The position numbers were made by a program, and so were the translations under genes. Below, one piece after another: positions 16,691 through 26,150 of a DNA stretch of 64,000 nt. The notes under the pieces are model-generated. The model made no database searches. It was not told the DNA's origin and was given only the letters and a program-made list of their open reading frames with translations. The first letter of the stretch is position 1, and each line of letters begins with the position of its first letter. The stretch comes from Cytophagales bacterium (GTDB taxonomy: Bacteria > Bacteroidota > Bacteroidia > Cytophagales > Cyclobacteriaceae), in assembly GCA_033344775.1 (NCBI GenBank), contig JAWPMT010000004.1:558001-622000 (forward strand). Direction: 5' to 3'.

Positions 16691-17479
16691 ATGAAAAAAC
16701 CACAATTCTTAAGCTTACTTGCTCTCGCCACTTTCTTCCTCAGCTGCTCGGACCAACCCAAGGTCATCGAAGCGACTAGTGCGGAGAAGGAACAATATCA
16801 ATTAGGTATTTTCTATGAAGGAAAGCAACCTCTGATTGACCTCAATACTACAGGGAGCAAACCAACGGCAGGCACCTCTGAATTGCACACCATCGTTGTG
16901 AAGGAAACCTTGCCCACTTCGAAATACATCTACCTGAAAGTGGATGAGAAGGGAGAGGAATACTGGGTAGCGACCAATAAAATGGAAGTGGCGATCGGTG
17001 ACACCTACTTTTATCGTGCCGGTCTACTGAAGCGAAATTTTCGCAGCAAGGAACACAATCGCACGTTTGATAAATTGTATTTGGTTTCTTCATTGGTGCC
17101 CGTGAATCATGGCCGTAAGACGGGCAATGAAACCCCCGATGCAAGTAGTGAAAACACTAGAAAAACAGGCCCTATCGAAGCAGCTCCCGGCTCGATCAAA
17201 ATCGCAGAATTAATCAGTAATCCTGAAAAATATGCGGGAAAGACCATCCAACTGACGGCTGAATGCACCAAGGTAAATGCACGTATCATGGGCCGAAACT
17301 GGTTGCACCTCAAAGACGGCAGCAAAGATGACTTTGATCTGGTCGTGACCAGCGCAACCAATGTGCCTGTGGGTCACCAGATCACCTTAACCGGTACAGT
17401 AGCTGTAAAGAAAGACTTTGGTTCCGGATACTATTACGATATTCTGGTAGAGAATGGCCAGGTGGTCGCTGGATTGTAA
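16691..17479 (+). CDS. OB-fold lipoprotein of the multihaem operon (NrfJ-like domain)
   Basis: A 262-residue lipoprotein: the signal MKKPQFLSLLALATFFLSC puts the lipidated Cys at 19. Two domains of similar character follow: residues about 35-140 (YIYLKVDEKGEEYWVATNKMEVAIGDTYFY) and about 165-260 (NWLHLKDGSKDDFDLVVTS then GHQITLTGTVAVKKDFGSGY). The second fits the small OB-fold family often found beside multihaem cytochrome genes (NrfJ-like). Possible jobs are chaperoning the cytochromes, binding a substrate, or holding the conduit at the membrane; none can be chosen from sequence. It is the last gene of the operon, followed by hairpins and a convergent gene. Confidence 0.75.
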   Translation: MKKPQFLSLLALATFFLSCSDQPKVIEATSAEKEQYQLGIFYEGKQPLIDLNTTGSKPTAGTSELHTIVVKETLPTSKYIYLKVDEKGEEYWVATNKMEVAIGDTYFYRAGLLKRNFRSKEHNRTFDKLYLVSSLVPVNHGRKTGNETPDASSENTRKTGPIEAAPGSIKIAELISNPEKYAGKTIQLTAECTKVNARIMGRNWLHLKDGSKDDFDLVVTSATNVPVGHQITLTGTVAVKKDFGSGYYYDILVENGQVVAGL

Positions 17480-17488
17480 TACTTATGA

Positions 17489-17613
17489 CTCGGTAACACC
17501 GAGAAATATTACGCGCTTTAAGAATCGAGTGCCTGTCAATGGGATGGTATTTCTTTATTTGTCAGCCTGAGCCTGCCCTTTCCGACAGACGGGCTTGTCT
17601 AAGGCTAGACAAG
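17489..17613. terminator. hairpins between convergent operon end and histidine kinase gene
   Basis: CTCGG-N5-CCGAG at 17489-17503 follows the last operon gene closely; CTTGTCTA-AGGC-TAGACAAG at 17594-17613 is a perfect 8-bp stem just past the end of the convergent kinase gene. Neither has a strong T-tract, so the termination role is inferred from position. Confidence 0.45.
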
Positions 17614-17634
17614 TAATCCCTTATAATCCCCTGA

Positions 17635-20600
17635 CTATTGATCCTCAGCTTCCTGGTTCCAAGGAATAGAAACTGAAAAGCTAGACCCTACACCTTCTTC
17701 ACTTTGTACTTGAATTTTACCGCGATGCATATGAACCAGCTCCCGTACCACATTTAGACCGATTCCCAGGCCTTGGTCGTGTTTAAGCTGATTGTTTGCT
17801 TGAAAACTACGATTAAAAATTTCGTCAATCTCCGATGAAGGAATGCCTACACCTGTGTCATTGATTTCAATGATTAAGTATTGAACAGTTTCTTTGAGGA
17901 TCACTTCTATCAGTCCTCCACTCCTGGTAAATTTCTGAGCATTGGAAATCAGGTTAAAAACGACTCGCTCAAAATAATGAGGATCCAACTCAACTTCCAC
18001 ACCAGCCTCAATACTCGAATTGAGCCTCAACTCAATCCCCTTTTCGTGGCAGGAGGATTCAAACAAACTTGAAATACTCTTGAAATAAGGGTCAACTTCA
18101 AGCGTTTGAAAATTCATTGAGAGCTGACCTTCCTCCATCTGTACCAATTCCTGAATATCATTGACCAGACCCAGAATTTTGGAGGTGTCAGTTTCTATTC
18201 GTTGCAGGTATAGACTGGCTTGATCCGATAGCTGACTTCCACCGTCTTCGGAAAGTAATTGTATTCTACCCGAGAGCAACGCAATGGGCGTTCGAAGATC
18301 ATGGGATACATTGGACAAAAAACGGGACTTGAATTCACTGAGTCGTTCTAGTTTCTCTGCTTTATCCTTCAAATCACTATTTGCCCTGGCCAATTCACCT
18401 GTCTTTTCTTCCACAGACTTGGACAAAAGTCTTTGATTGTTTACTAATGCTGCTACCCTTATCCTATAAGCAACATACACCATGATGATGGTCATGAAAA
18501 AGTAAAACAGATAAGCGAAGGTGTTTTTATACCAGGGGTCCAAAATCTTGAAAACCAGGATACTGATATCAGATAGGCCTGAGTATGGAGATTTTGTTCG
18601 GACCTGAAACTCATAATTACTGGGGCTCAAATCTGTGTAAATCACTTTCAGTTCATCTGACCAATTTGACCAATCTTCGTTTCCACCCAACAGACGATAC
18701 TGAAAAAGCGACTTACCCTCACTTAATCCAGAGTTAGAGGTAAATGAAATCTCTATATTATTTTCCTGATGTGATAATTCATGAAGAACACCAGGCTTTA
18801 AACTAATTGCTGAATCGTTCACCATCATCTGTCTGATCAAAATAGCAGACTCTTGTTCGCTTGCAGGTTCCTGATCAAAAAATATGCTGATACCGTCTGC
18901 GCCGCCTAACCAGATTTCATTACGAGCAACATCATAAAACAAAGTATTTGGGCGAAATCCTACGTACATGTAGGTTCCTGCAGTTTCGAGGTTTCCACTT
19001 TGATCAAAATTAAACTTTTCACAAAATGTGCTGCTTTGAGCATCCTCATAACAAATTAAACAGGTATCTGTTATTAAAGAAGCCGCGAAGACAATTTTTT
19101 GAGGTTGATATTGAAATGACATCTGGTGATTGGTGTTTGTCAGTTTACCGTCTACTATCTGAAACAATTGATCTCCAGACAATAACAAAATCTCCGCTCC
19201 TTTTTTCAAAATATACGTATCGGGAGATAATGGTAATTCCTGCTCTATTCGAGCGACGGCATTGCCGTCAGTCGCTTCCGAAACCACAATTTGGTACAGT
19301 ACATCATCAATGGAACGAATCCAAAAACGGTCATTTTCCATTCGAACAATTTGCGTAATCATTCGATTGATACCTTCTACCCTGGTCTCACTTAATGTTT
19401 CGTCTTCTATGGTGACTAAGTACAACCCGAAGTAAAATTCGGATGCCAGATAAGTATTTTTGATATTGGTTGGAATGACTTCTCTTCCTGAAAACCGGGA
19501 CAGTCTTGTTAGTTCCGCTTTACTATATTGATATACACCTTCCAGACTGGTGACATGCAGTGTATTATCATGATCAAACAGATTGACACAATCAATGATC
19601 GTATTTTCATTAACCGACTGAAAAATAGGAGTTCGTGAATCTTTGTCTAAACGATAAAATCCATCGTTGCAAGCCACATATTGCTCACCGGACCATTCAA
19701 AGATATCGCTGACTTGTCCCCTCAACCCGAACTCCTTACCTACCAATCGATAGGGTGCTTCATGCGCCATCTTGATGATGCCATTTTTAGTAGCCAGCCA
19801 CAAATGACCATTACTTTCAGTCACAAAAAGCGTGGCGTTATTGCCCAATCCATTGGACGAATCGAACCTCATTACTTCTTTTCCTTCCGGTGTAATGATC
19901 ACCAGTCCACTAGCCATCGTTGCCAATGCATAATTACCATCCGCCAGATGATGGCCATCGTAAATCTTATTCTCGATTAAATATTCGTCAACTTCGGACC
20001 TAAAGGGTACGATTTCTCTTTCATCGTACAGAAATAAGCCTTCAAATCTTGTAGCAATAAGCAACTTATCCTTCCCATAACCATAGATACCGTTTACTTT
20101 TCTTTCAGCGAAAAAAGAAGAGTTTGGCAAGACCTTAATACCTTCCTCATCCAAATACCCAAGCCCCAGATCATATATTCGAAAATAAGCCATACCACGG
20201 TCTGTGTATGCTGCATCGAAAATTCTCCCCTTTTCAGGTACTGAAAACACTTCCAATTCCCCTCCAAAGTATCGAAACAAGTAATTCCTCGAACGAAATA
20301 CCACACCGTACCGGGTAGAAACCACCTCCCAAACAACATTAAAATCCATGAATGCTTCAGGCAAATCTTTGGCTAGAGATTGGTAGACAATCTTACCTAC
20401 TGAATCAGAGACCAGCATGCCAAAATCTCCATTGGCACCGACATAAATAATGTCTTCTTCGTCAATTTCAACCCAGTAGGCCTTTTGTTGAAAAGGAAGC
20501 TCAATCAATTCCCATCTGATACCATCATAACGTAAAACGCCATCTTCATTGGCTGCATAAACCACTCCTGTGGAATCCGTCACAATGGACCAATTACGAC

Positions 20601-20766
20601 TTGCAGCTTGATAATCCTGAGGACTATAATATTGATAGGGAGGTAGTCCAAGTTCCTGACCGTAAGTGGGTCTCGGCACAAGAGTTAAGAGGCATAGCAG
20701 GAATATCCATCCCATCTTATGGAATGCGACCTTATGGCAGGAATCGGTCAGGTATTTTAAGCTCAT
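17635..20766 (-). CDS. propeller-type sensor histidine kinase (Reg_prop, Y_Y_Y, HisKA, HATPase)
   Basis: A 1043-residue protein with a signal segment (IFLLCLLTLVPRPTYGQ), a large periplasmic region of beta-propeller repeats (about 40-640; VVYAANEDGVLRYDG and HLWLATKNGIIKMAH are typical blades), a Y_Y_Y-like domain (about 660-735), one membrane helix (about 745-767), a coiled coil, then HisKA with FLSNVSHDLRTPI (His near 822) and HATPase with NLISNAQKF, NDTGVGIP and GLGIGL. It matches the sensor half of Bacteroidota hybrid two-component systems but ends after the ATPase: there is no receiver or AraC domain and no response regulator nearby, so its partner lies elsewhere. It may start at the second ATG (20715). 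The ligand is unknown. Confidence 0.9.
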   Translation of the reverse strand: MSLKYLTDSCHKVAFHKMGWIFLLCLLTLVPRPTYGQELGLPPYQYYSPQDYQAASRNWSIVTDSTGVVYAANEDGVLRYDGIRWELIELPFQQKAYWVEIDEEDIIYVGANGDFGMLVSDSVGKIVYQSLAKDLPEAFMDFNVVWEVVSTRYGVVFRSRNYLFRYFGGELEVFSVPEKGRIFDAAYTDRGMAYFRIYDLGLGYLDEEGIKVLPNSSFFAERKVNGIYGYGKDKLLIATRFEGLFLYDEREIVPFRSEVDEYLIENKIYDGHHLADGNYALATMASGLVIITPEGKEVMRFDSSNGLGNNATLFVTESNGHLWLATKNGIIKMAHEAPYRLVGKEFGLRGQVSDIFEWSGEQYVACNDGFYRLDKDSRTPIFQSVNENTIIDCVNLFDHDNTLHVTSLEGVYQYSKAELTRLSRFSGREVIPTNIKNTYLASEFYFGLYLVTIEDETLSETRVEGINRMITQIVRMENDRFWIRSIDDVLYQIVVSEATDGNAVARIEQELPLSPDTYILKKGAEILLLSGDQLFQIVDGKLTNTNHQMSFQYQPQKIVFAASLITDTCLICYEDAQSSTFCEKFNFDQSGNLETAGTYMYVGFRPNTLFYDVARNEIWLGGADGISIFFDQEPASEQESAILIRQMMVNDSAISLKPGVLHELSHQENNIEISFTSNSGLSEGKSLFQYRLLGGNEDWSNWSDELKVIYTDLSPSNYEFQVRTKSPYSGLSDISILVFKILDPWYKNTFAYLFYFFMTIIMVYVAYRIRVAALVNNQRLLSKSVEEKTGELARANSDLKDKAEKLERLSEFKSRFLSNVSHDLRTPIALLSGRIQLLSEDGGSQLSDQASLYLQRIETDTSKILGLVNDIQELVQMEEGQLSMNFQTLEVDPYFKSISSLFESSCHEKGIELRLNSSIEAGVEVELDPHYFERVVFNLISNAQKFTRSGGLIEVILKETVQYLIIEINDTGVGIPSSEIDEIFNRSFQANNQLKHDQGLGIGLNVVRELVHMHRGKIQVQSEEGVGSSFSVSIPWNQEAEDQ

Positions 20767-21468
20767 GCAGGTGTATCGAACTACCGAAAAATCGGTGTTC
20801 AGTTAAATATAGCAGATGTTCTTTTAAATGCCTTAATTCCTTTGACAATTAAAGCATTGAACAACAAACTCCCGATCAATCCGAATTCCATGAGAGTATT
20901 CCTATTCTTCAACTGATCAAAACGATTGGGTTAATAAGACACTTGGTTTTCTGAATGCTGCAATGGCGATTTCTTATTTCTTACAAAGGATCGCGGCGGT
21001 TCTTAATACAACAGTGGCAGGATACTGTAAATCAAACTTTCCACTTTTAGAGTTGGATGCGCAGAAATTCCGCTTATTCCGTTTTCGCTTTAACTCACAA
21101 AAAGCTATTTGAATTAAAACAAAAAAAGCAACCTCCAATTACATGGAGGTTGCTCACCTGCGTGATGATCTAATCCGCCAAAATTGATCACCACTTGCGG
21201 AAAGGTTTGACGCAATCCGCTAATGCGATTTCCGGGAAAATTTACTAACCGACTCATCCCGAAAATCAACCACTATGATTACCAATCCAGCTATGTTTTG
21301 GATTGACGCTGACTAGACGTGGCAAGTTTCAAAAGAGTTGCCTGAACTTCATAATGCAACACTTTGTATACGCGGTATAAACACCACTGTACCAAATGAT
21401 AGATGCACCATCAAAAACCAGGATAGATTTAACCAGCTACAAAGTGCTGCAATAATTCCAGAAAGAGA
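20767..21468. other. 702-bp region without a supportable gene
   Basis: I see no gene, tRNA or known RNA here. It contains a strong - strand terminator at 21128-21153 and, upstream of that, a 47-codon frame (21114-21257) that runs into the terminator T-tract and lacks a ribosome-binding site. The region should carry the kinase promoter. Confidence 0.5.
21128..21153 (-). terminator. rho-independent terminator (- strand)
   Basis: The perfect 10-bp stem GCAACCTCCA / TGGAGGTTGC with a 6-base loop is followed on the - strand by seven T residues and then GTTTT. It lies 315 bp past the DUF1826 stop, so either that mRNA has a long 3' tail or an unseen short transcript ends here. Confidence 0.8.
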
Positions 21469-22104
21469 TTAAAACTCAAGCAGGTTATTGGTATCGAGTC
21501 TAAGTAGAAGACGTCTACTACCATTTTCTTCGATAGCTGGGCTCCGATGTAAGACAGGATTTCCTTCCGGATGAAGTGCCCCTTTCAATATGAGGACATC
21601 ACCTGCATTCGCCTGATGAATGTATTCATCATTGATTGAATCGTCTTCTTTCACTTTCGAAGATTCATCTTCAGCAACCCATAGCGTTCCTTCTCCGAAA
21701 TAGGTACAGATCAGCCTCAAATCATTGATGTCTGTATGGAATTTTCGACACATGTTACCGCTCACTGTCGAAAATAGCAGACGATAAGATTCACCTTTCA
21801 CCACGTCATCGAAGAGCCTAACAAGATTCAAAATATCTAAAGGCAATCTTTCACATTGAGGTAGTTCCTGACCGAAAAATGAGGCCAGGCCAGAAGCAAT
21901 TTCTTCCAATGTTCCACTCCCTTTATGGGTAATATCCTTATGGATGATTCTTGACAACTCATAGTCAAGTGCCTGGATGTCGCGCTGGTAGATAGCAATG
22001 CTATTTTCCTTTTGATGAATTTCTTCCAAAAGCTCAGTTTGTGTTCCACAGATGGCATTGGGATATTGTCGTTCTTCTGTCAGCATAAGGTCGTCTTCTG
22101 GCAT
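21469..22104 (-). CDS. DUF1826 family protein
   Basis: A 211-residue cytoplasmic protein. The family signature is visible: CRKFHTDINDLRLICTYFGEGTLWV near residues 118-142, then AGDVLILKG and HRSPAIEENGSRRLLLRLD at the end. The fold and the H.D plus later H suggest a dioxygenase-like cupin, but no activity is established. DUF1826 genes are often found with COG0523 metallochaperone GTPases and zinc-responsive genes in other bacteria; this fits the palindromic operator upstream of the pair and the two COG0523 genes elsewhere in the window. It lies 33 bp after the thioredoxin-like lipoprotein gene on the same strand, forming a two-gene operon. Confidence 0.8.
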   Translation of the reverse strand: MPEDDLMLTEERQYPNAICGTQTELLEEIHQKENSIAIYQRDIQALDYELSRIIHKDITHKGSGTLEEIASGLASFFGQELPQCERLPLDILNLVRLFDDVVKGESYRLLFSTVSGNMCRKFHTDINDLRLICTYFGEGTLWVAEDESSKVKEDDSINDEYIHQANAGDVLILKGALHPEGNPVLHRSPAIEENGSRRLLLRLDTNNLLEF

Positions 22105-22137
22105 TTACTTCTCTTCATCCTCAGGTTTTTCTTCCTT

Positions 22138-22698
22138 TTATAATTCAGGCACCATAGGTTCAGGCGTGTATGTACCATCATTGATACCAATCAATTCATC
22201 AAAATCGATTGATCCACGGTATTCTTTGATCAATTGATTGTCTCTATAAACCGCAGTAAAAGGGACACCAGTTATCTCGTAAAATGGTCCGAGATCATGG
22301 AATGCATCTTTACCAATGACAAGAGGGTTGAGCTGTTCTAATTGATAAGTTTCAGCGAATTCCTCTACAGCAGTCAAACTCGCCCACTCGCCAGCCACCC
22401 AGATCATCTTGATATTTCGCAAGCTATCTTTCTTTGATACAATGGCTTGCGCTTCTTGCTGACAATGGTCACAATCCGGGCTGAAATACTTAATGAGTAC
22501 CAATTCATTTTGAGCTACACTGGAAAAACTGAAACCGGTACTGTCTTGAATAGTTGCAATTGTGAAATCAGGAATCGCGAGCTCTTCATAAAATGTAACA
22601 GATGTCTCTTCGGTTGCGCTATCTGTTGATGCCTTTCTACAACTAACGCCTAAAATTGTGACGATGAGCAACATCATAGTTAAACTCTTGAGTGGCAT
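22138..22698 (-). CDS. thioredoxin-like lipoprotein
   Basis: The ATG at 22696-22698 starts a lipoprotein signal (MPLKSLTMMLLIVTILGVSC, Cys20) and gives 186 residues; the open frame upstream has no signal-like features. The mature domain is a TlpA/AhpC-like thioredoxin fold with FSPDCDHCQQE (redox pair Cys76/Cys79) and the cis-proline region GVPFTAVY. The periplasmic side of the envelope is its likely place, reducing or oxidising a partner protein. It is first in a two-gene operon with DUF1826; a TGCAAC-N3-GTTGCA palindrome lies about 190 bp upstream, suggesting metal-responsive control. Confidence 0.8.
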   Translation of the reverse strand: MPLKSLTMMLLIVTILGVSCRKASTDSATEETSVTFYEELAIPDFTIATIQDSTGFSFSSVAQNELVLIKYFSPDCDHCQQEAQAIVSKKDSLRNIKMIWVAGEWASLTAVEEFAETYQLEQLNPLVIGKDAFHDLGPFYEITGVPFTAVYRDNQLIKEYRGSIDFDELIGINDGTYTPEPMVPEL

Positions 22699-22887
22699 TG
22701 TCTCTGAGCGGTTTCTGATAAACCTATTTTGATTTGAATCAATTAATTGCATGTTGATTTTATTGATTTTGTTTCCTTGCCTCTCCGCAGTTCCAATTGA
22801 AATAGTCATCAGGAAACACTTTACAACTAATGTCGAATGGTTAATTCTACATAATTAGAAACGAAGATATACCTGCAAATATTAAAA

Positions 22888-22902
22888 TGCAACTATGTTG
22901 CA
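22888..22902. promoter_or_regulatory. palindromic operator, Zur-like (site 1)
   Basis: TGCAAC-TAT-GTTGCA, a perfect 6-3-6 palindrome in AT-rich sequence upstream of the thioredoxin-like/DUF1826 operon. The same motif appears at 31912-31926 and 32981-32995. Assignment to Zur or another Fur-family repressor is inference from the gene content. Confidence 0.6.
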
Positions 22903-23035
22903 AATACAGAAATATATCACTTATCTTTAATCGACTTATTTCATTTCAACCTTTGAAAAATATCCAGTTACTGACCAGCACTTACTCATTGGTGCTGCTG
23001 GTAATTAACGCCAACAAATCGATTAAAAAAAGAAA

Positions 23036-23079
23036 AGCACCACCAGCGCAAATGAACCTCTCATTTCGCTAGTAGTGCT
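23036..23079 (-). terminator. strong rho-independent terminator of the S9 peptidase gene
   Basis: On the - strand the RNA AGCACUACUAGCG pairs along its whole length with CGCUGGUGGUGCU (with G-U pairs), the stem continues AAAUGA/UCAUUU, and TTTTCTTTTTTT follows. It begins 23 bp after the stop codon of the peptidase gene. Confidence 0.88.
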
Positions 23080-23101
23080 CAATATTTCTATTAATTCAAT
23101 C

Positions 23102-25390
23102 TTAGTCTGTACCTATCTCGATGGTTTCTTTCAAATGAACCGCCAGGAAGCCCATCATCGCTTCGTACAAATCCATTCGGTTTTCTTCTTTGCCAAATCC
23201 GTGACCCTCATCGTACTTCACCAGATAAGGAACATCCATTCCTTTGCTACGAAGTGCTTCTACAATTTGATCGCTCTCGTCAATATTCACTCTTGGATCA
23301 TTGGCTCCTTGCACCACCAATAGTGGCTTTTTGATCTTATCAATATGATATACCGGAGATACCTCCTCCATGATCGCTTTTTCTTCCGGAATTTCTGGAT
23401 CATACCATACCGCCTTCAGGATGGGAAGATAAGGTGCCCAATATGCAGGAATCGTTTCCATGAAAGTAAAGAGATTGGATACGCCAACATAATCCACACC
23501 ACATGCATAAAGGTCAGGAGTCTTGGTCATTCCACGCAAAACCGCATATCCACCGTGGCTACCACCATAAATGGCCGCTTTATCCTTGTCTACCCAGCCC
23601 TGATCAATCACATATTGCAAGCCATCTTCTACGTCATCCATGGCTTTACGTCCAATCTGCTTGAATCCACTTCGGAGGAATTCCTTGCCATATCCCCCGC
23701 TGATTCTGAAATTCACTTGCAGGGTCGCATATCCCCGGCTGGCAAATAATTGCGACTCTGGATTAAAGCCCCAGGAATCGCGGATGCCTTGTGGTCCTCC
23801 ATGTGGATTCACAATGACAGGGACTTTCTTTCCCTGTAGTGCTTGCTTTGGTAACGTGATGTATCCATGGATCAACATTCCATCACGGCTGGTGAAAGAG
23901 ATAGGAAGCATTTCAGCCATGTCTTCTTCTTTCAACTGCGGCATGAGGTCAAACAACAATTTGATCTCATTCTTGGCAACATCATAGGAATAATATTTAC
24001 CATATAATTTATCACTTGTTACATAGATCAAATATTGACCTTCATCATCTGTCTGATCTGTCAGGTAAAAAGCGTAATCAGGAAATTCCTTCTCTAGTCT
24101 CTTATGCAGCTTCTTGTAGTATTTGCTTACCGGAACGATTTTGTATTTCTCACCTTCATAGCTGAAATAATCCAGCTCCCAGTTTCGGTTGCGAGAAATG
24201 TCCATTCCCGAAACATCATAGTTTTCATTGGCGAATAGCTCTTCAATCATTTCGTCTTTCTCTAAATCGTAGAGGTAGATCCTGGTCTTGTCCGACTCCA
24301 GATTGGAAAGCACATAGGCATCATGTGGATTCTCGGTTGCGTAGTTGAAGCTAAGGATACTAAAAGTATCGTCCCATTTGGCCGTTTTCTTCAGTTGATA
24401 ATCTCCTTCTTCTACTGCATAATACATTTCGGTATTGATGCCACCTTTCAGCCTGGCAAAGCCACGAAGGTTGCCATCTTTATCAAATTCATAGCCCATG
24501 ATCGGATTGGCTAGATCTGTATTCTCGTACAACTGCACTAATTCCCCTGAGTTGATATTGATTTTATACGGGTCGAACACCTGAGGATTATTCTTGTTCA
24601 TGGAAATGATCATATGATCTTTGTCCTCTTTGATCAAGGCCAGAATGTTCACTTTAACCCCTTCGTAAGGCGTCAGTTCCTTTTCATTGGCTCCATCCAC
24701 ATCCACGGCAAACAAGTGATAATCTTCATTGCCCCCCTTGTCCATTACGTAAATCAAGCGGTCTTCATTGGCCCAACCGTAACCGCGCACCAATTCTTCA
24801 CCCTCCGTGGTCACGCGCTTGACCTCATCGGTCTGAACGTTTTTGACATAAACATGATTTTTCAGTTTTTCATCTTTTTCACGATAACTCATGTAAGTTC
24901 CGTTCGGAGACAATTGGAACGAGGAAGAAGCAGGTTTGGCGAAGTAATCTGCAACCGAGTATTTGTAATTGCCTCTTTCTTTGGCGGATAGGGCCGCCAG
25001 TTGATCTTCTGTGCTTGGCAATGTGGTATTCCCTGGCTTTTCCAATTCCCCTTTGGACATATTCAGTGGCAGTTCAGCACCTCCTTGTTTGAAAGTACCT
25101 TCCATTTTGTCTCCGCTGATCTGAGCAACATAAGCAATTGCCCCTCCCATTAGTGAAAGGTTTAGCTCACCATCGGTAAAACTGACCTTTTCAACAGGAA
25201 TACCATTCGCACCTTGTGAAGGGCTGTCCATGGTAGCGGTGAGGGCATCATCGGTTCCTGAGAAATGAAACACCAGGGGAATTTCCTGCCCTCCGGCATT
25301 CAATTTCCCACTCCAATCACCTTCTACGGTCTGTGCTTTCAATGCACCGACCAGGAGGATTAATGATAGAAAGAAAAGTGATTTTTTCAT
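23102..25390 (-). CDS. S9 family prolyl oligopeptidase-like serine peptidase
   Basis: A 762-residue exported peptidase: signal MKKSLFFLSLILLVGALKAQ, an extra N-terminal strand domain of about 100 residues (lipocalin-like, EGDWSGKLNAGGQEIPLVFH), a beta-propeller (about 140-490), then an alpha/beta-hydrolase. The catalytic triad is visible: Ser near 608 in GGSHGGYAVLRG, Asp near 700 in VVQGANDPRVNI and His near 729 in DEGHGFG. VNPHGGPQGIRDSWGF is the oxyanion region. Family members cut short peptides or remove N-acyl amino acids in the periplasm. Monocistronic, with its own strong terminator. Confidence 0.93.
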   Translation of the reverse strand: MKKSLFFLSLILLVGALKAQTVEGDWSGKLNAGGQEIPLVFHFSGTDDALTATMDSPSQGANGIPVEKVSFTDGELNLSLMGGAIAYVAQISGDKMEGTFKQGGAELPLNMSKGELEKPGNTTLPSTEDQLAALSAKERGNYKYSVADYFAKPASSSFQLSPNGTYMSYREKDEKLKNHVYVKNVQTDEVKRVTTEGEELVRGYGWANEDRLIYVMDKGGNEDYHLFAVDVDGANEKELTPYEGVKVNILALIKEDKDHMIISMNKNNPQVFDPYKININSGELVQLYENTDLANPIMGYEFDKDGNLRGFARLKGGINTEMYYAVEEGDYQLKKTAKWDDTFSILSFNYATENPHDAYVLSNLESDKTRIYLYDLEKDEMIEELFANENYDVSGMDISRNRNWELDYFSYEGEKYKIVPVSKYYKKLHKRLEKEFPDYAFYLTDQTDDEGQYLIYVTSDKLYGKYYSYDVAKNEIKLLFDLMPQLKEEDMAEMLPISFTSRDGMLIHGYITLPKQALQGKKVPVIVNPHGGPQGIRDSWGFNPESQLFASRGYATLQVNFRISGGYGKEFLRSGFKQIGRKAMDDVEDGLQYVIDQGWVDKDKAAIYGGSHGGYAVLRGMTKTPDLYACGVDYVGVSNLFTFMETIPAYWAPYLPILKAVWYDPEIPEEKAIMEEVSPVYHIDKIKKPLLVVQGANDPRVNIDESDQIVEALRSKGMDVPYLVKYDEGHGFGKEENRMDLYEAMMGFLAVHLKETIEIGTD

Positions 25391-25617
25391 TGTTGAGATA
25401 GTTTGATTTTTGACTTTTGAGATTTAAAAATGTTGTACCTGATCATTACTTTTTCACAGTAATACCTGGGCCATTCATTCGATTCTGAGGCATTAGTCGC
25501 TCAAGTCAATGAAATATTACAGTCGAACAGAAAAAATTGTAAAATCACCACGAAACACAACTCCGGGGTGATTTTAATTGACAACAAAATACCCGAAAAG
25601 ACTGATCTCCCCTTTAA

Positions 25618-26124
25618 TTAGGAAAGCTTGAACACCAGTTCAGCATTCAAACTGGACGCCAGGTCCTCAGCTTGTTTTACGGCTTGATTCTTATTCGTGT
25701 AGTCCAATGAAAGCAAGGGCTGCCCATCATCCGCATAAAGCAATGTTTTGTAGTCGGTCACTCTACCTGAAAGCGTGGGGCTTACACCATTCGGCGAGTT
25801 TGTATGAATGTAACTAATAGACAAGACCTGAACTTCTGATACCGTCGGAAGCACCTCCCATTCGCCAAACTTATAACCAGCAACGGAGGTATATTCTTTA
25901 TACCTTTTCTGACTATAGTCAATCAATACCCCGCTGTATGAAGTAACGATCAAGAGGCCAAAGAGTGTGGCACCGATCCCTACAGCCATTACACGTTCTG
26001 TAGAAACCACCATATTGAAAATATATGGACTCGCTAGCGCAAACAAGCCGGCAAGAATGAACAGTGCACCGATCAGATGGGGACCGGAAGTTAGGGATCT
26101 GTTTTTATAGTTGAAGTGATGCAT
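25618..26124 (-). CDS. small membrane protein of unknown function
   Basis: 168 residues. Two membrane helices are visible near 17-38 (LIGALFILAGLFALASPYIF) and 46-68 (VMAVGIGATLFGLLIVTSYSGV), followed by a soluble strand-rich domain (about 75-168, YKFGEWEVLPTVSEVQVLSISY). The tail resembles membrane-anchored PH-like or DUF304-type domains in shape, but I do not recognise the family. It lies 26 bp after the S41 peptidase gene on the same strand and is probably co-transcribed with it. Confidence 0.65.
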   Translation of the reverse strand: MHHFNYKNRSLTSGPHLIGALFILAGLFALASPYIFNMVVSTERVMAVGIGATLFGLLIVTSYSGVLIDYSQKRYKEYTSVAGYKFGEWEVLPTVSEVQVLSISYIHTNSPNGVSPTLSGRVTDYKTLLYADDGQPLLSLDYTNKNQAVKQAEDLASSLNAELVFKLS

Positions 26125-26150
26125 TGCAAAAATTGATTTCTTCCAGGGGA

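Noticed and set aside
21114-21257. 47-codon - strand frame beginning MSRLVNFPGN
   Set aside because: Ends inside the T-tract of a terminator, has no ribosome-binding site and no known homology.
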